A DNA stretch of 64,000 nucleotides from an uncultured Hyphomicrobiales bacterium (GTDB taxonomy: Bacteria; Pseudomonadota; Alphaproteobacteria; Rhizobiales; Beijerinckiaceae): positions 62,001 to 126,000 of the forward strand of contig CAINED010000050.1 in NCBI GenBank assembly GCA_903847605.1, given 5' to 3'. Numbering within the stretch: position 1 is the first letter of the stretch; each line of letters begins with the position of its first letter. This document shows, piece after piece, positions 36,144 through 45,305 of the stretch. Under the pieces are notes generated by a model, which was not told the origin of the DNA, did not search any database, and saw only the letters and a program-made list of their open reading frames with translations. The position numbers and the translations under genes are program-made.

Positions 36144-36473
36144 ATGACCGGTATCCGGGAGATCAATGCGTGGACGGCCGTGGCGACATTTGCGGCGTCG
36201 GCGATGGTTTTTGCGCTGCCGGCGCAGGCGCAACAACGCGGCAATCCCTGCGCCGTCTACGGTTCGGATTTCGTCGCCGTGCAGGGCACGGGATCTTGCG
36301 TGCGAATCGGCGGGCGCGTGCGGCTTGAGATGAGCACCGGCAATGTCGGCAACGCCTATGCGCCATCGCCTTCGGTCGGAAATCCGGCGGCGCTTGCGCC
36401 GTTCAACAACAATCAGGCCGACGGACTCAACCGTGCGCATATGCGGCTCGGCGGCGCCGGCATGAAGCGCTGA
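36144..36473 (+). CDS. Short secreted protein resembling the N-terminus of rhizobial porins
   Basis: 109 residues from ATG 36144. A signal peptide (AVATFAASAMVFALPAQAQ) precedes CAVYGSDFVAVQGTGSC then VRIGGRVRLE, which matches the start of Porin_2-family barrels (a Cys pair around a GxDF loop, then the first strand). The rest of a porin barrel is absent; the chain ends in an Asn/Pro-rich tail. It may be a degraded porin or a small periplasmic protein of its own. The frame is open upstream to 35988 but has no better start. Confidence 0.6.
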   Translation: MTGIREINAWTAVATFAASAMVFALPAQAQQRGNPCAVYGSDFVAVQGTGSCVRIGGRVRLEMSTGNVGNAYAPSPSVGNPAALAPFNNNQADGLNRAHMRLGGAGMKR

Positions 36474-36507
36474 TCGCCGTTTCCAATCTGCAGAACGATT
36501 CGATAAA

Positions 36508-37470
36508 TCAGAATTCGACCGCGAGTTTCACGCGCGTCATAATCCGCGTATAGTTGTCGAGATCGAAGCGCTGGCCTGAGGTAGCCGCGTTGCGTCCTGC
36601 AATCTGCGGCGCAATAGTCGCGTTGAGCGCGACCTTCTCCGCAATCTTCCAGTATATGGTCGGCCCCAGAAACACCGCGTGCCCGGTGAAGCGATTGAAT
36701 GCGCCGCCATCGAAGGACGCGAGATAAGTGGCTTCGGCGCCGATCAGGACGTTTTCGGCGACCTGATATGTGAGCGCGTTCGACACCTTCACTTCCGTCG
36801 ACCTCTGCCATTTCGAGCGGAAGTCGGGATCGCTGCCGATGTCGTAGCCGAGAACCACATTCATCGCCCAATAGAGCGTGTTTGGAACGACGACGGCATC
36901 GGTGATGAATTTCAGCTCGGCGCCGTAAGCCTGCGCCCTGCGTCCGCCGTCGTCGAGGCGCGCCCAGCGCGGCTCCAGCGCGATCTTGAAGGCGAAGGGA
37001 TTTGTCGCGCTACGCTCGACCAGGCGATGACCGATTTCGAAACTCGCGCCGTCGAACTGGAACATCGAACGGTTGATCGGCGCCACCGTCACGTTGTTCA
37101 CGCCATGCCAGGCGGTGAAAAAAGCGACGCCGAGCGACCAGTTTTCGGCGATGACGCGTTCGTAACCGTATTTCTGCGCGAAGTTGCGATACCGCCCGTC
37201 GCGCTTGCCGAGATTGCCGTCGAACTCAACCGCCCCGCCATGATCGCCGGGCGAGCCGACATCGCTCGATGCGGTGAAGCCGAATATGTCGCCGCCCGCG
37301 ACCTGCGACACACCGTTGCCCGGCTGGGCCGGTTCCGCAGCTTGCGCGCAAGCAATCGATAAAAATCCAAAGGCGCAAATCGCGCGAAGAGAATGCGATG
37401 AACAGTTCAAATGAGCCTCGCCTAGCCAAAGCTGTCTTGCGCACACATGGCAGACCGCGCGGCGCTTCAC
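36508..37470 (-). CDS. Predicted outer-membrane beta-barrel protein
   Basis: Up to 320 residues. The signal-like segment (LRAICAFGFLSIACAQAAE) suggests the real start is further in, perhaps a TTG near residue 20; I kept ATG 37470 with low certainty. After it the sequence alternates amphipathic strands (YGYERVIAENWSLGVAFF, TLYWAMNVVLGYDIG, GHAVFLGPTIYWKIA) and ends RIMTRVKLAVEF, a terminal Phe as expected for barrel assembly. Substrate and family unknown; it is not the Porin_2 type. Confidence 0.65.
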   Translation of the reverse strand: MKRRAVCHVCARQLWLGEAHLNCSSHSLRAICAFGFLSIACAQAAEPAQPGNGVSQVAGGDIFGFTASSDVGSPGDHGGAVEFDGNLGKRDGRYRNFAQKYGYERVIAENWSLGVAFFTAWHGVNNVTVAPINRSMFQFDGASFEIGHRLVERSATNPFAFKIALEPRWARLDDGGRRAQAYGAELKFITDAVVVPNTLYWAMNVVLGYDIGSDPDFRSKWQRSTEVKVSNALTYQVAENVLIGAEATYLASFDGGAFNRFTGHAVFLGPTIYWKIAEKVALNATIAPQIAGRNAATSGQRFDLDNYTRIMTRVKLAVEF

Positions 37471-37548
37471 AAGCCAGTTCGAGGTGGTAGTGGCTCACTC
37501 ATCGAATCCGCGGTTGCGACCTTGCTGGCGAAGGGCTAGGACGCCCGG

Positions 37549-38385
37549 GTGTTCAGTGAAAAAACATCGGATCTGGTCCGCCCGGACCGTCTCGGCGAAT
37601 TGCTCGAGGGTATGACGCGCGCGGCGCACGCGGCGGGAGAGCTTACCCTTAGCTATTTCCGCGAAGGCGCGCAGACCAGCGCGGCCATTCAGTACAAGGA
37701 AGGCGGTTCGCCGGTCAGCGAGGCGGACCTCGCAGCGGACCATCTGTTGCGCGACCGCCTCGCTCCCCTCGTGCCTGCCGCAGGCTGGCTTTCCGAGGAA
37801 ACGGCAGACCATCCCGAGCGGCTTGGCCGCAAGCTGGTCTTCATCGTCGATCCCATCGACGGCACCCGCGCCTTCATCAAGGGCGATCCGCGCTGGGGCA
37901 TTTCGCTGGCGCTCGTCGAGGACGGAAAGCCCGTGGCCGGCGTCCTGCACATGCCGGCGCTGGCGGAAACCTATGCCGCTGCTGCCGGACAGGGCGCGAC
38001 GCTCAATGGTGTCCGAATCTCCTATTCGAAACATCCGCAGTTGAGGGGTGCGCGTTTCGCCGGCCCGATCAAGGCGATGGACGGGCTGGACGAGCAAGGC
38101 TTTTCCGTCGTTCGCGAGCCCCGCGTACCCTCCCTGGCCTACCGCCTCGCCCGTATCGCCTCGGGCGACCTTGATGCCGCTGTCGCCTCGACCAGCGCCT
38201 GGGATTGGGATATAGCGGCGGCCCACCTTCTGATACGGGAGGCGGGCGCGCTTCTGACCGACCTCGATATGCAGGAGCCTACTTACAATGGCGAAGTTCC
38301 CCGTCACAAGGCGTTGACGGCGGCGGCACCGCAATTGCACGGCGAACTGGTGGAAGCGATCCGCAAGATTGCCGCAAACACCTGA
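37549..38385 (+). CDS. cysQ: 3'(2'),5'-bisphosphate nucleotidase CysQ (inositol monophosphatase fold)
   Basis: 278 residues with the metal-site motifs of the family: SEADLAADHLL, WLSEETAD, FIVDPIDGTRAFIKG and the C-terminal STSAWDWDIAAAHLLIREAG. CysQ hydrolyses PAP from sulfate assimilation and can act on inositol phosphates. The start is GTG 37549 or the ATG at 37612. It heads the conserved cluster cysQ–DUF4170–acyltransferase–waaA–lpxK. Confidence 0.9.
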   Translation: MFSEKTSDLVRPDRLGELLEGMTRAAHAAGELTLSYFREGAQTSAAIQYKEGGSPVSEADLAADHLLRDRLAPLVPAAGWLSEETADHPERLGRKLVFIVDPIDGTRAFIKGDPRWGISLALVEDGKPVAGVLHMPALAETYAAAAGQGATLNGVRISYSKHPQLRGARFAGPIKAMDGLDEQGFSVVREPRVPSLAYRLARIASGDLDAAVASTSAWDWDIAAAHLLIREAGALLTDLDMQEPTYNGEVPRHKALTAAAPQLHGELVEAIRKIAANT

Positions 38386-38423
38386 ACCAAAAAGATAATC
38401 TCCAGAAATCGGACATTCTGACC

Positions 38424-38666
38424 ATGAGCGAAGGAAATCCGCATCCCGTCAATTCCAGCCAATTGCTGCATCTCGTTTTCGGGGGCGAACTGGAAACGCT
38501 GAGCGGGAACACGTTCCGCGACCTCAGCAAACTCGACATCGTCGGCATCTTCCCCAATTATGCGAGCGCCGAGAAAGCTTGGAAGGCCAAGGCGCAGGCT
38601 ACGGTGGACAATGCGCACATGCGCTACTTCATCGTGCACATGCACCGGTTTCTGGATCCGACCTGA
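38424..38666 (+). CDS. DUF4170 protein
   Basis: 80 residues from ATG 38424. HLVFGGELETLSGNTFRDL, then IVGIFPNYASAEKAWKAKAQ and YFIVHMHRFLDP, match the small DUF4170 proteins found between cysQ and waaA in rhizobia. Function unknown; conserved position suggests a link to lipid A or Kdo assembly. Confidence 0.85.
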   Translation: MSEGNPHPVNSSQLLHLVFGGELETLSGNTFRDLSKLDIVGIFPNYASAEKAWKAKAQATVDNAHMRYFIVHMHRFLDPT

Positions 38667-38700
38667 TATCGCCGGGCGGCGCACTGAAAAGCTGAACCTG

Positions 38701-39450
38701 ATGCTGAAGACTCTGGGTCGCTCGCGTCCCGTCCAGACCATGCTCGCCGCCGTTGCGGCAGCCTATCTGCGGCTTTTGCGAGCCACCACGCGCTTTGTGA
38801 TCGAGCCTGCGGATTTCGCCGAACGCGCCGCCGCCGACGCGCCGGTTATCGGGGCGCTCTGGCATGGCCAGCACACGATGGCGCATTTCGCCTGGCCGCG
38901 GGGCATAACCGTCGCCGCGCTCATCTCACGCAGCGCGGATGGCGAGATCAATGCGCAGGTTCTCGAACGGATCGGCGTCATTCCCATTCGCGGTTCCGGC
39001 GGCAAGGCGCAGAAGATGCACAAGCGCGGCGGCTTTGCCGCCTTGCGCGAGATGCTGCGCACCCTGCAGGACGGAACATCGCTGGTGCTCACGGCCGACG
39101 TGCCGAAAACCGCGCGCATCTGCGGCGAAGGCATCGTGCGCCTCGCGATGCATTCGGGCCGGCCCATTTATCCCGTGGCGGTCGTGAAGCGCTGGCGCAT
39201 CGATTTCAATTCATGGGACCGGGCGAGCCTTGGCCTGCCGTTCGGACGCGGCGCCATCGTCGTCGGCGATCCCGTTCGCGTGCCGGCCGACGCCGACGCG
39301 ACCATGATCGAGCAGGCGCGGCTCGCTCTCCAGTCGGCGCTCGACACCGTCCATGCGCGCGCTTACGAACTCGTCGGATCGCGCGACCCCGGCGCATCGC
39401 TGCGCAACGGCGGTCCGCAAGAACTTGCGGCCAGCGGACAGACCGCATGA
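38701..39450 (+). CDS. Lysophospholipid acyltransferase-family protein (DUF374)
   Basis: 249 residues from ATG 38701 (MLKTLGRS). The LPLAT-type active site is the His of ALWHGQHTMAHF; GVIPIRGSGGKAQKMHKRGG and LVLTADVPKTARICGEGIV follow, as in DUF374. The stop overlaps the waaA start (ATGA). By position it probably acts on lipid A or another envelope lipid, but the acceptor is unproven. Confidence 0.85.
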   Translation: MLKTLGRSRPVQTMLAAVAAAYLRLLRATTRFVIEPADFAERAAADAPVIGALWHGQHTMAHFAWPRGITVAALISRSADGEINAQVLERIGVIPIRGSGGKAQKMHKRGGFAALREMLRTLQDGTSLVLTADVPKTARICGEGIVRLAMHSGRPIYPVAVVKRWRIDFNSWDRASLGLPFGRGAIVVGDPVRVPADADATMIEQARLALQSALDTVHARAYELVGSRDPGASLRNGGPQELAASGQTA

Positions 39451-40736
39451 AGAGCGGCAGCCTCCTCCTCTCCACCTATCGCACGGCGACGTCGGGCCTG
39501 ATGCTGCTCGCGCCGGCCTTGGTCAGTTGGCGCAAGCGCCAGAACAAGGAAGACCCGCAACGCCTTGGGGAACGTTCGGGCGTGGCCAGCCGCGCCCGCC
39601 CGCATGGTCCGCTCGTCTGGCTGCATGGCGCAAGCGTCGGCGAATCCATCGCATTGCTTCCGCTTGTCGATGCATTGCGTGCACGCGATTTGCAGATCGT
39701 TCTGACGACCGGCACAGTCACATCGGCAAACCTGATGGAGACGCGGTTGCCGCCGGGCGCGATCCATCAATATGCGCCGCTCGACGTGCCGCAATTCGTG
39801 CGGCGCTTTCTCGATCACTGGCGGCCCAACCTCGTCCTCTTCGCCGAGTCCGAGCTCTGGCCAAACATATTGATGGAAACGGCGGACCGCCGAATTCCCA
39901 TCGCCCTCGTCAACGCGCGCCTGTCCGAACGTTCCGCGGAACGCTGGAAAAAGCTGCCCTCGACGATTGCATCGCTGCTGCGCCGCATCGACGTGACGCT
40001 CGCCCAAACACCCGACGACGCGTCGCGCTTCATCAACCTCGGCGCGCCTCGCGTCTTCAATGCCGGCAACCTCAAATACGATGTGCCGGCCTTGCCGTGC
40101 GATCCGCTGGAGCTGTCGAACATCAAGACACGCATCGGCGGCCGTCCCGCCTGGGTTGCCGCTTCCACACATGAAGGCGAGGAAGAAATCGTCGTCGGCG
40201 TACACCAGCGTCTTGCGCAGCGCTGGAAGGGTCTTGTGACGATCATCGTTCCGCGCCATCCGGAACGCGGCGAATCCATCGCCGCGATGGCGGCGTCGCG
40301 CGGCTTATCGGTGCAACTGCGCTCGCGCGGCGAAACCATCGGCGAGCAGGGCGGCATCTATGTCGCCGACACTATCGGCGAACTCGGGCTCTTCTATCGC
40401 GCGGCGAATATCGTCTTCATCGGGCGATCGCTTGTGAAACATGGCGGCCAAAATCCGATCGAACCGGCGAAACTCGGCAACGCGATTCTGCACGGGCCGA
40501 ATGTCGCGAATTTCATCGACGTCTTTCGCGATCTCGACAACAGCGGTGGCGCTCTGGAGATCGACAGCGAGGAAGCGCTCGGCAAGGCGCTCGACGATCT
40601 CTTCGCCAATGCCGGCAAAATGCGCGCCGTGGCGCGCGCAGCGAGCGAAACCGTCGAGAAACTCGGCGGTGCATCGCAAAACATCATGCAGGCGCTCGAG
40701 CCCTACCTGATGCAAGTCCGGCTGGAGCAGGACTGA
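39447..40736 (+). CDS. waaA: 3-deoxy-D-manno-octulosonic acid (Kdo) transferase
   Basis: 429 residues from ATG 39447, coupled to the acyltransferase gene. GT-B fold motifs of WaaA: VWLHGASVGESIALLPLVD, FAESELWPNILME, ALVNARLSERS and the C-terminal FIGRSLVKHGGQNPIEPA. It adds Kdo to lipid IVA in the inner membrane. The frame extends upstream to 39213, overlapping the acyltransferase gene; that part is shadow. lpxK follows with a 1-bp overlap. Confidence 0.96.
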   Translation: MKSGSLLLSTYRTATSGLMLLAPALVSWRKRQNKEDPQRLGERSGVASRARPHGPLVWLHGASVGESIALLPLVDALRARDLQIVLTTGTVTSANLMETRLPPGAIHQYAPLDVPQFVRRFLDHWRPNLVLFAESELWPNILMETADRRIPIALVNARLSERSAERWKKLPSTIASLLRRIDVTLAQTPDDASRFINLGAPRVFNAGNLKYDVPALPCDPLELSNIKTRIGGRPAWVAASTHEGEEEIVVGVHQRLAQRWKGLVTIIVPRHPERGESIAAMAASRGLSVQLRSRGETIGEQGGIYVADTIGELGLFYRAANIVFIGRSLVKHGGQNPIEPAKLGNAILHGPNVANFIDVFRDLDNSGGALEIDSEEALGKALDDLFANAGKMRAVARAASETVEKLGGASQNIMQALEPYLMQVRLEQD

Positions 40737-41734
40737 TGCGCGCGCCGGCGTTCTGGTGGAATTCGGAACCGGGCGCCGCCTCGCTGCTTTTGTCGCCGCT
40801 GTCGTGGCTGTGGGGCCGGATCGCGGCTGCGCGCATGGGCGGCGAAGGCGAACGCGCCGATATTCCCGTGATCTGCGTCGGCAATTACGTTGCAGGCGGC
40901 GCGGGAAAGACGCCGACCGCCATAGCCTGCGCCGAACTGCTGCGCGCGCAGGGACTGAAACCTGCCTTTCTCTCGCGCGGTTATGGCGGCACAGCGAGTC
41001 GTGGCGCGCCGTTGCGCGTCGATCTCTTACGGCACGATTCGAAACTTGCCGGCGACGAAGCCTTGTTGCTCGCGCAACATGCGCCAACCGTCGTCGCGGC
41101 AGACCGGGTGGCTGGCGCTCGCGCCGCTTGCGCCGCCGGCGCTGATGTCATCGTAATGGACGACGGGTTGCAGAATCCCTCGCTGACAAAGGACTTTCGC
41201 ATTGCGGTTGTCGATGGCGAAACGGGCATCGGCAATGGCGCCTGCATCCCGTCAGGCCCATTGCGCGCGCCGCTCGATGCGCAACTCGGCGTCACCGATT
41301 GCCTTCTTGTCATCGGCGCAGGCGAAGCGGGCGATCGTCTCGCGGGCCGGGCGCAAGCGCGCGGCATCGCGGTGTTCCGGGGACTTCTGCAACCAAACGA
41401 AGATGCGGCGCGAGAATTGCGCGGCCAGCGCGTCGTCGCCTTCGCGGGGATTGGACGGCCGGAAAAATTCTTCGCAACGCTCGAGCAGGCGGGCGCGCAT
41501 GTCGTCGACGCCTATAGTTTCGACGATCACCAGATGCTGAGCGAGGAAAACCTGCGCAGCCTGCGCGAAGCAGCCAGAAAGAATAGTGCACAGCTCGTCA
41601 CGACGGAAAAAGACATCGCGCGCTTGCGCGGTTTGATGGACATTTCGGGAATAGAAACGCTGCCCGTGACGCTCGCGATCGAGGACGAGCGCGTCTTCGC
41701 GTCACTGATGATGCAAAAGATCGCGCAGAAATAA
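40736..41734 (+). CDS. lpxK: Tetraacyldisaccharide 4'-kinase
   Basis: 332 residues. N-terminal FWWNSEPGAASLLLSPLSWL, P-loop NYVAGGAGKTPTAIA, and the active-site region DVIVMDDGLQNPSL define LpxK, which phosphorylates the lipid A disaccharide at 4'. The ATG overlaps the waaA stop (TGATG) and uses the GGAG within the end of waaA. DUF2093 follows on the opposite strand, 1 bp beyond the stop. Confidence 0.96.
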   Translation: MRAPAFWWNSEPGAASLLLSPLSWLWGRIAAARMGGEGERADIPVICVGNYVAGGAGKTPTAIACAELLRAQGLKPAFLSRGYGGTASRGAPLRVDLLRHDSKLAGDEALLLAQHAPTVVAADRVAGARAACAAGADVIVMDDGLQNPSLTKDFRIAVVDGETGIGNGACIPSGPLRAPLDAQLGVTDCLLVIGAGEAGDRLAGRAQARGIAVFRGLLQPNEDAARELRGQRVVAFAGIGRPEKFFATLEQAGAHVVDAYSFDDHQMLSEENLRSLREAARKNSAQLVTTEKDIARLRGLMDISGIETLPVTLAIEDERVFASLMMQKIAQK

Positions 41735-41735
41735 A

Positions 41736-41957
41736 TCAGCCGGCGCCGAGCGCCCTGCGGCGCTGCAACAGTGCGTCGGTCGAGGAATAGGCTTCCTGCA
41801 AATCGACATCCCAGTAGCGCAATTCCTCGATCGGGATCGGCTCGCGCGTCACGGCGCAGCGCACGAATGAGCCCGGCTTCACGACACGGAAATCGCCGTC
41901 GAGATATCTGACTTCGGCCTCGGTGGCCGGTGTGGGCTTGCGCTCGAAAAGGTTCAT
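41736..41957 (-). CDS. DUF2093 protein
   Basis: 73 residues from ATG 41957 (MNLFERKPTPATEAEVRYLD). VVKPGSFVRCAVTREPIPIE and LRYWDVDLQEAY are the DUF2093 blocks; this small protein is found beside lpxK in many rhizobia. Function unknown. 18 upstream codons are open but start poorly. Confidence 0.85.
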   Translation of the reverse strand: MNLFERKPTPATEAEVRYLDGDFRVVKPGSFVRCAVTREPIPIEELRYWDVDLQEAYSSTDALLQRRRALGAG

Positions 41958-42032
41958 GGCGGGGTCCGTTAATCCAAGGTTCAATATATCGGCGTTGGCA
42001 ATCAATTCCAAGAAAATCCGGTAGTCTCCCTC

Positions 42033-43463
42033 TCACGTCGCCATTTCGTTGGCGGCGGGCGCTTTTTCGCTGACCGGAGCCGGCGCACGCACAACCGTAA
42101 CCGTGCAGGGCGCGCGGGCCACGACCTGCGAGGACACGCTGCCCAGAAAGCGCCGGTAGTTGCCCGCCCCGCGGGCGCACATGAGGATCTGGTCGGCATG
42201 GTTGCTCTGTGCAAATTCGATCAGCGCCTCGGCCGGGTCCATGTTTTCGAGAACATGGAAGGAAATCTTGTCCGAAGCGAGCGCGATCGGCCGCGCCCAG
42301 TCGCGCAATTCGACGAGGCGTTGAATGTGAACGTTGCGGCCCTGTTCGTCGAACGGATCGGACATGAAAACCGTCGAAATCTTGTTCACGTTCACGCAGG
42401 CGAGACGCACGTCGCTCATCGTCGACAATAAGCGTTTGGTGTGATCGAGTAGCGCCTCGGCGAGGTAGTGATATTGTTCCTCGAGATCGACGGCGACCAT
42501 CACGATGGACGCCGATGGCGCGCCGATGGAATGGGATTCGAGAGGCGGCAGCGCACGCACCTTCAGCCAGCGCCTGAAAACGGTGATGACGCCGTCGCGC
42601 GATATCTTCTCCGCGCGTTGGGTGAGACGCACACTGTCGGGATTTTGCAGGGCGAAGGCGAGGCGAGCGGCGGTTGGGTAGCGGTTCGCCGGTTTCACCT
42701 CGAGGCAACGCAGGATCACTTCCTGCAGCCATGCCGGAATTTCCGGCCTGATCTTGCGTGGGGGAACAGGATCGCGCCACAGCCGCTTCTTCAGCGCCTG
42801 TGTCGAGCGCGGCAGGCCGAAGGGGCGCTCGCCCGTGGCGAGATGATAAAGCAATACGCCGAGCGAAAAGAGATCGGAGCGCGGCTCGGCGCGGAACTGG
42901 CGTACCTGTTCCGGCGAGATGTAGGGCGCTGTGCCCATCGGCAGATGGAACTCGGCTTCCAGCAGATCCGGCAATTCGAGATGTCGCGACAGACCGAAGT
43001 CGATGAACACCGCTTCGCCCGAGGGGCGGATCATGATGTTCGAAGGCTTGATGTCGTGATGAATGACCTTCTGTCGATGCAGATCGACGAGGGCGGTCGA
43101 AATCTTGCGGCCGAGGGAAACGACTTCGTCGACCGCGATGGGAGCGCGCTCCAGCGTCGGAAAGATCGTCTCGCCACGAATGAATTCCATGGCGACATAG
43201 GGCATCGTTGCGAAATCGCCGACCGCATAGACCTTGGGCACATGCGGGCCGGAAAGCCGCGGCAGGATCATCATCTCCATTTCGAAACCGACGATGACGG
43301 TCGGGTCGTCGCCTTCAAGAATCTTGGGCACCTTGAAAACGATGGGGCTTTCGATATCGGGATGCGTAGCATGCCACAGGATCGCCATGCCGCCGGTGTG
43401 CAACTGCTCGCCTATCACGAAGCCGTCGATGACATCGCCTTCCTTGATGTCGTATTTGGACAT
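42033..43463 (-). CDS. Ser/Thr protein kinase fused to a universal stress protein domain
   Basis: 476 residues. The kinase domain (about 12-275) has the ATP-binding lysine (IVFKVPK), catalytic loop VIHHDIKPSNIM, metal motif FIDFGLS and SPE (TAPYISPEQVR). A linker is followed by a UspA-like domain (about 315-462) ending in HVLENMDPAEALIEFAQSN, ILMCARGAGNYRRFLGSVS and QVVARAPCTVTVVRAP, the usual USP nucleotide-site tail. GGGAG precedes the ATG. It may sense stress nucleotides through the USP part. A metallophosphoesterase lies 115 bp upstream on the same strand, a possible opposing phosphatase. Confidence 0.93.
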   Translation of the reverse strand: MSKYDIKEGDVIDGFVIGEQLHTGGMAILWHATHPDIESPIVFKVPKILEGDDPTVIVGFEMEMMILPRLSGPHVPKVYAVGDFATMPYVAMEFIRGETIFPTLERAPIAVDEVVSLGRKISTALVDLHRQKVIHHDIKPSNIMIRPSGEAVFIDFGLSRHLELPDLLEAEFHLPMGTAPYISPEQVRQFRAEPRSDLFSLGVLLYHLATGERPFGLPRSTQALKKRLWRDPVPPRKIRPEIPAWLQEVILRCLEVKPANRYPTAARLAFALQNPDSVRLTQRAEKISRDGVITVFRRWLKVRALPPLESHSIGAPSASIVMVAVDLEEQYHYLAEALLDHTKRLLSTMSDVRLACVNVNKISTVFMSDPFDEQGRNVHIQRLVELRDWARPIALASDKISFHVLENMDPAEALIEFAQSNHADQILMCARGAGNYRRFLGSVSSQVVARAPCTVTVVRAPAPVSEKAPAANEMAT

Positions 43464-43578
43464 ACTACGACTCCCGTTCGGCCGCGTGCTGCAGACCTGC
43501 GGCCAGGGTAAATGTTGGCAAAGGCATACAACAGGCCGCGCCGCATTCTAACGGGGGTCGTCTGCGACCTTCGTAGAT

Positions 43579-44322
43579 TTAACGCCCGACAAAAAGTCGC
43601 GCCGCCAGTATGGCAGGCAGGCCGGCTTCGTGAATCTTCTGCGCGGTCGGCTGCATGTCGTATGCGATGCGAAAATAGGTGACGTCTTTTTTCGTCGTGT
43701 CGAGCACCGCATAGGCTGCGGCCGGATTCTTGTCGCGCGGCTGGCCAACCGCGCCCATGACGGCAAGCCACTGGCGCTGGCCGATCAGCGGGATCGCGGT
43801 ATTGGGCTTGGGCTCGAAATATTGCGCGGGCTTCTGCGGGCTCATGTTGTAGAGCTGAGGAATGTGGACGTGGCCGCAAAAGGTGATGCGCTGGATTGTC
43901 GCGCGCATGCTGCGCTCCGCCGTCGCAGCGTCCGTGATGTAGCGCCAATCGGAGGGCGCGGTCGCCTCAGAGTGAACGTAGAGCCGGTCTTCTTCCTCGA
44001 CGAATCCCGGCAATTCCCCAAGAAATTTTCGCGAGGCGTCGTCGAGAGCGTTGAAGGTCCAGTCGATAGCCTTGCGGGCATATTCGTTCATGCCGTCATT
44101 GGCGCCCCTGGTCGCGGCCTCGTCGTGATTGCCCTTGAGCACGACTGCGCCCTCTTCGGCAAAGCGCACGACGCGATCGACGATATATTGCGGGTCCGCG
44201 CCATAACCGACGAGATCGCCGAGGAAGACGTAGCGCTCGACATTCTGCCGCACGGCATGCGCGAGGCAGGCGTCGAACGCCTCGCGGTTCGCGTGAATGT
44301 CGGAGAGGATAGCGATACGCAT
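43579..44322 (-). CDS. Calcineurin-like metallophosphoesterase
   Basis: 247 residues with the full metal motif set: LSDIHANREAF, FLGDLVGYGADP, LKGNHDEAA and FCGHVHIPQLY. Members hydrolyse phosphoesters of nucleotides or proteins. It stands upstream of the kinase–USP gene on the same strand, 115 bp apart, and the pair may form a phosphorylation/dephosphorylation switch. That pairing is inference from position only. Confidence 0.9.
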   Translation of the reverse strand: MRIAILSDIHANREAFDACLAHAVRQNVERYVFLGDLVGYGADPQYIVDRVVRFAEEGAVVLKGNHDEAATRGANDGMNEYARKAIDWTFNALDDASRKFLGELPGFVEEEDRLYVHSEATAPSDWRYITDAATAERSMRATIQRITFCGHVHIPQLYNMSPQKPAQYFEPKPNTAIPLIGQRQWLAVMGAVGQPRDKNPAAAYAVLDTTKKDVTYFRIAYDMQPTAQKIHEAGLPAILAARLFVGR

Positions 44323-44467
44323 CGGAAAGGCGAGTCCCCCGGCTTTTTTCGTTTGCCAATCAGGCGGCCCTTCTACGCCACTTGCGCCGCGGCTGGAAGC
44401 AATACCATTGGCGACGACAATCCATGGCTAATGCGGCGCATCGTCACCTGCCGTCTCACCTGCCGTG

Positions 44468-45211
44468 TCATTTGGCGTCGTGAAAGATGACACCAAGCGT
44501 GTAACGCTCGCCGCTGTCGACCCGGCTCACGCCATGCCGCATGTTGACGCGATAGACGCCGCGCGCGCCCCTGACAGGACGCTGGTTGACCGCAAATATG
44601 GCGCAGGCTCCCGCTTGCAGGTTCACGACCTGCGCGCGCGACTGCATGCGCGGACGCTGCTCCGTCATCACGAGTTCGCCGCCGCCGAAGTCTTCGCCGG
44701 GGTGCGAGAGCAGAAAAACCGCCTGCAGCGGGAAGACGAGGTCGCCGTAAAGGTCCTGATGCAGGCAGTTGTAATCGCCGGGGCCGTATTTCAGCATCAG
44801 CGGCGTCGGGCGCGTCTGGCCGGCAGCGTGACAGGCGGCGAGATAATCCGCGTGTTCCCTTGGAAATCGGGCTTCAATGCCGAGAGCCTCGTTCCATCGA
44901 TTGGCGATGTGCGCGAGGCGCGGCCACAAGGCTGCGCGAAGGTCCGCCACCAGCGGCGGCAAGGGATAGGAAAAATACTTGTACTCGCCGCGTCCAAACC
45001 CGTGGCGCGCCATCACGATGCGCGAACGAAAGGCGATTTCGTCCGCATACAGCGCCTTGAGGGTCCGGCATTCCGGCCCCGTGAGCACGGGTCCGACGAC
45101 GGCGACACCCTGCTCGTCGAGATCGTCCGACAGGCGCGCCCAGTCCAACGCCTCTATGCGCGCCGCCAAACCGGCCTCGCCTGCCGCCACCGCCGTCATC
45201 GCATTTGTCAC
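44468..45211 (-). CDS. 2-oxoglutarate/Fe(II) oxygenase, 'Oxygenase-NA' type (PF09859)
   Basis: 247 residues. Iron ligands H-x-D in CLHQDLYGDLVFPLQ and the distal His in NMRHGVSRV, with the oxoglutarate Arg in ERYTLGVIFHD. MARHGFGRGEYKYFSYPLPP and FGGGELVMTEQRPRMQSRA match the family once proposed to repair damaged nucleic acids; the activity has not been settled to my knowledge. The start is GTG 45211 or ATG 45199. It shares the minus strand with the exported Msr genes. Confidence 0.85.
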   Translation of the reverse strand: MTNAMTAVAAGEAGLAARIEALDWARLSDDLDEQGVAVVGPVLTGPECRTLKALYADEIAFRSRIVMARHGFGRGEYKYFSYPLPPLVADLRAALWPRLAHIANRWNEALGIEARFPREHADYLAACHAAGQTRPTPLMLKYGPGDYNCLHQDLYGDLVFPLQAVFLLSHPGEDFGGGELVMTEQRPRMQSRAQVVNLQAGACAIFAVNQRPVRGARGVYRVNMRHGVSRVDSGERYTLGVIFHDAK

Positions 45212-45305
45212 CGCGTTCAGGATATCCCGGGCGATATCTCGCCCGTTGCACGCGGCCGCGCCACCCGATTTCGCCTGCGCGCTGCTCGCAATCGAGCAGA
45301 GCCCA

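Noticed and set aside
36508..37470. Porin_2-family porin
   Set aside because: The barrel pattern is clear but the Porin_2 start (CxxYGxxF...GTxxC) is not in it; that motif is in the short gene at 36144.
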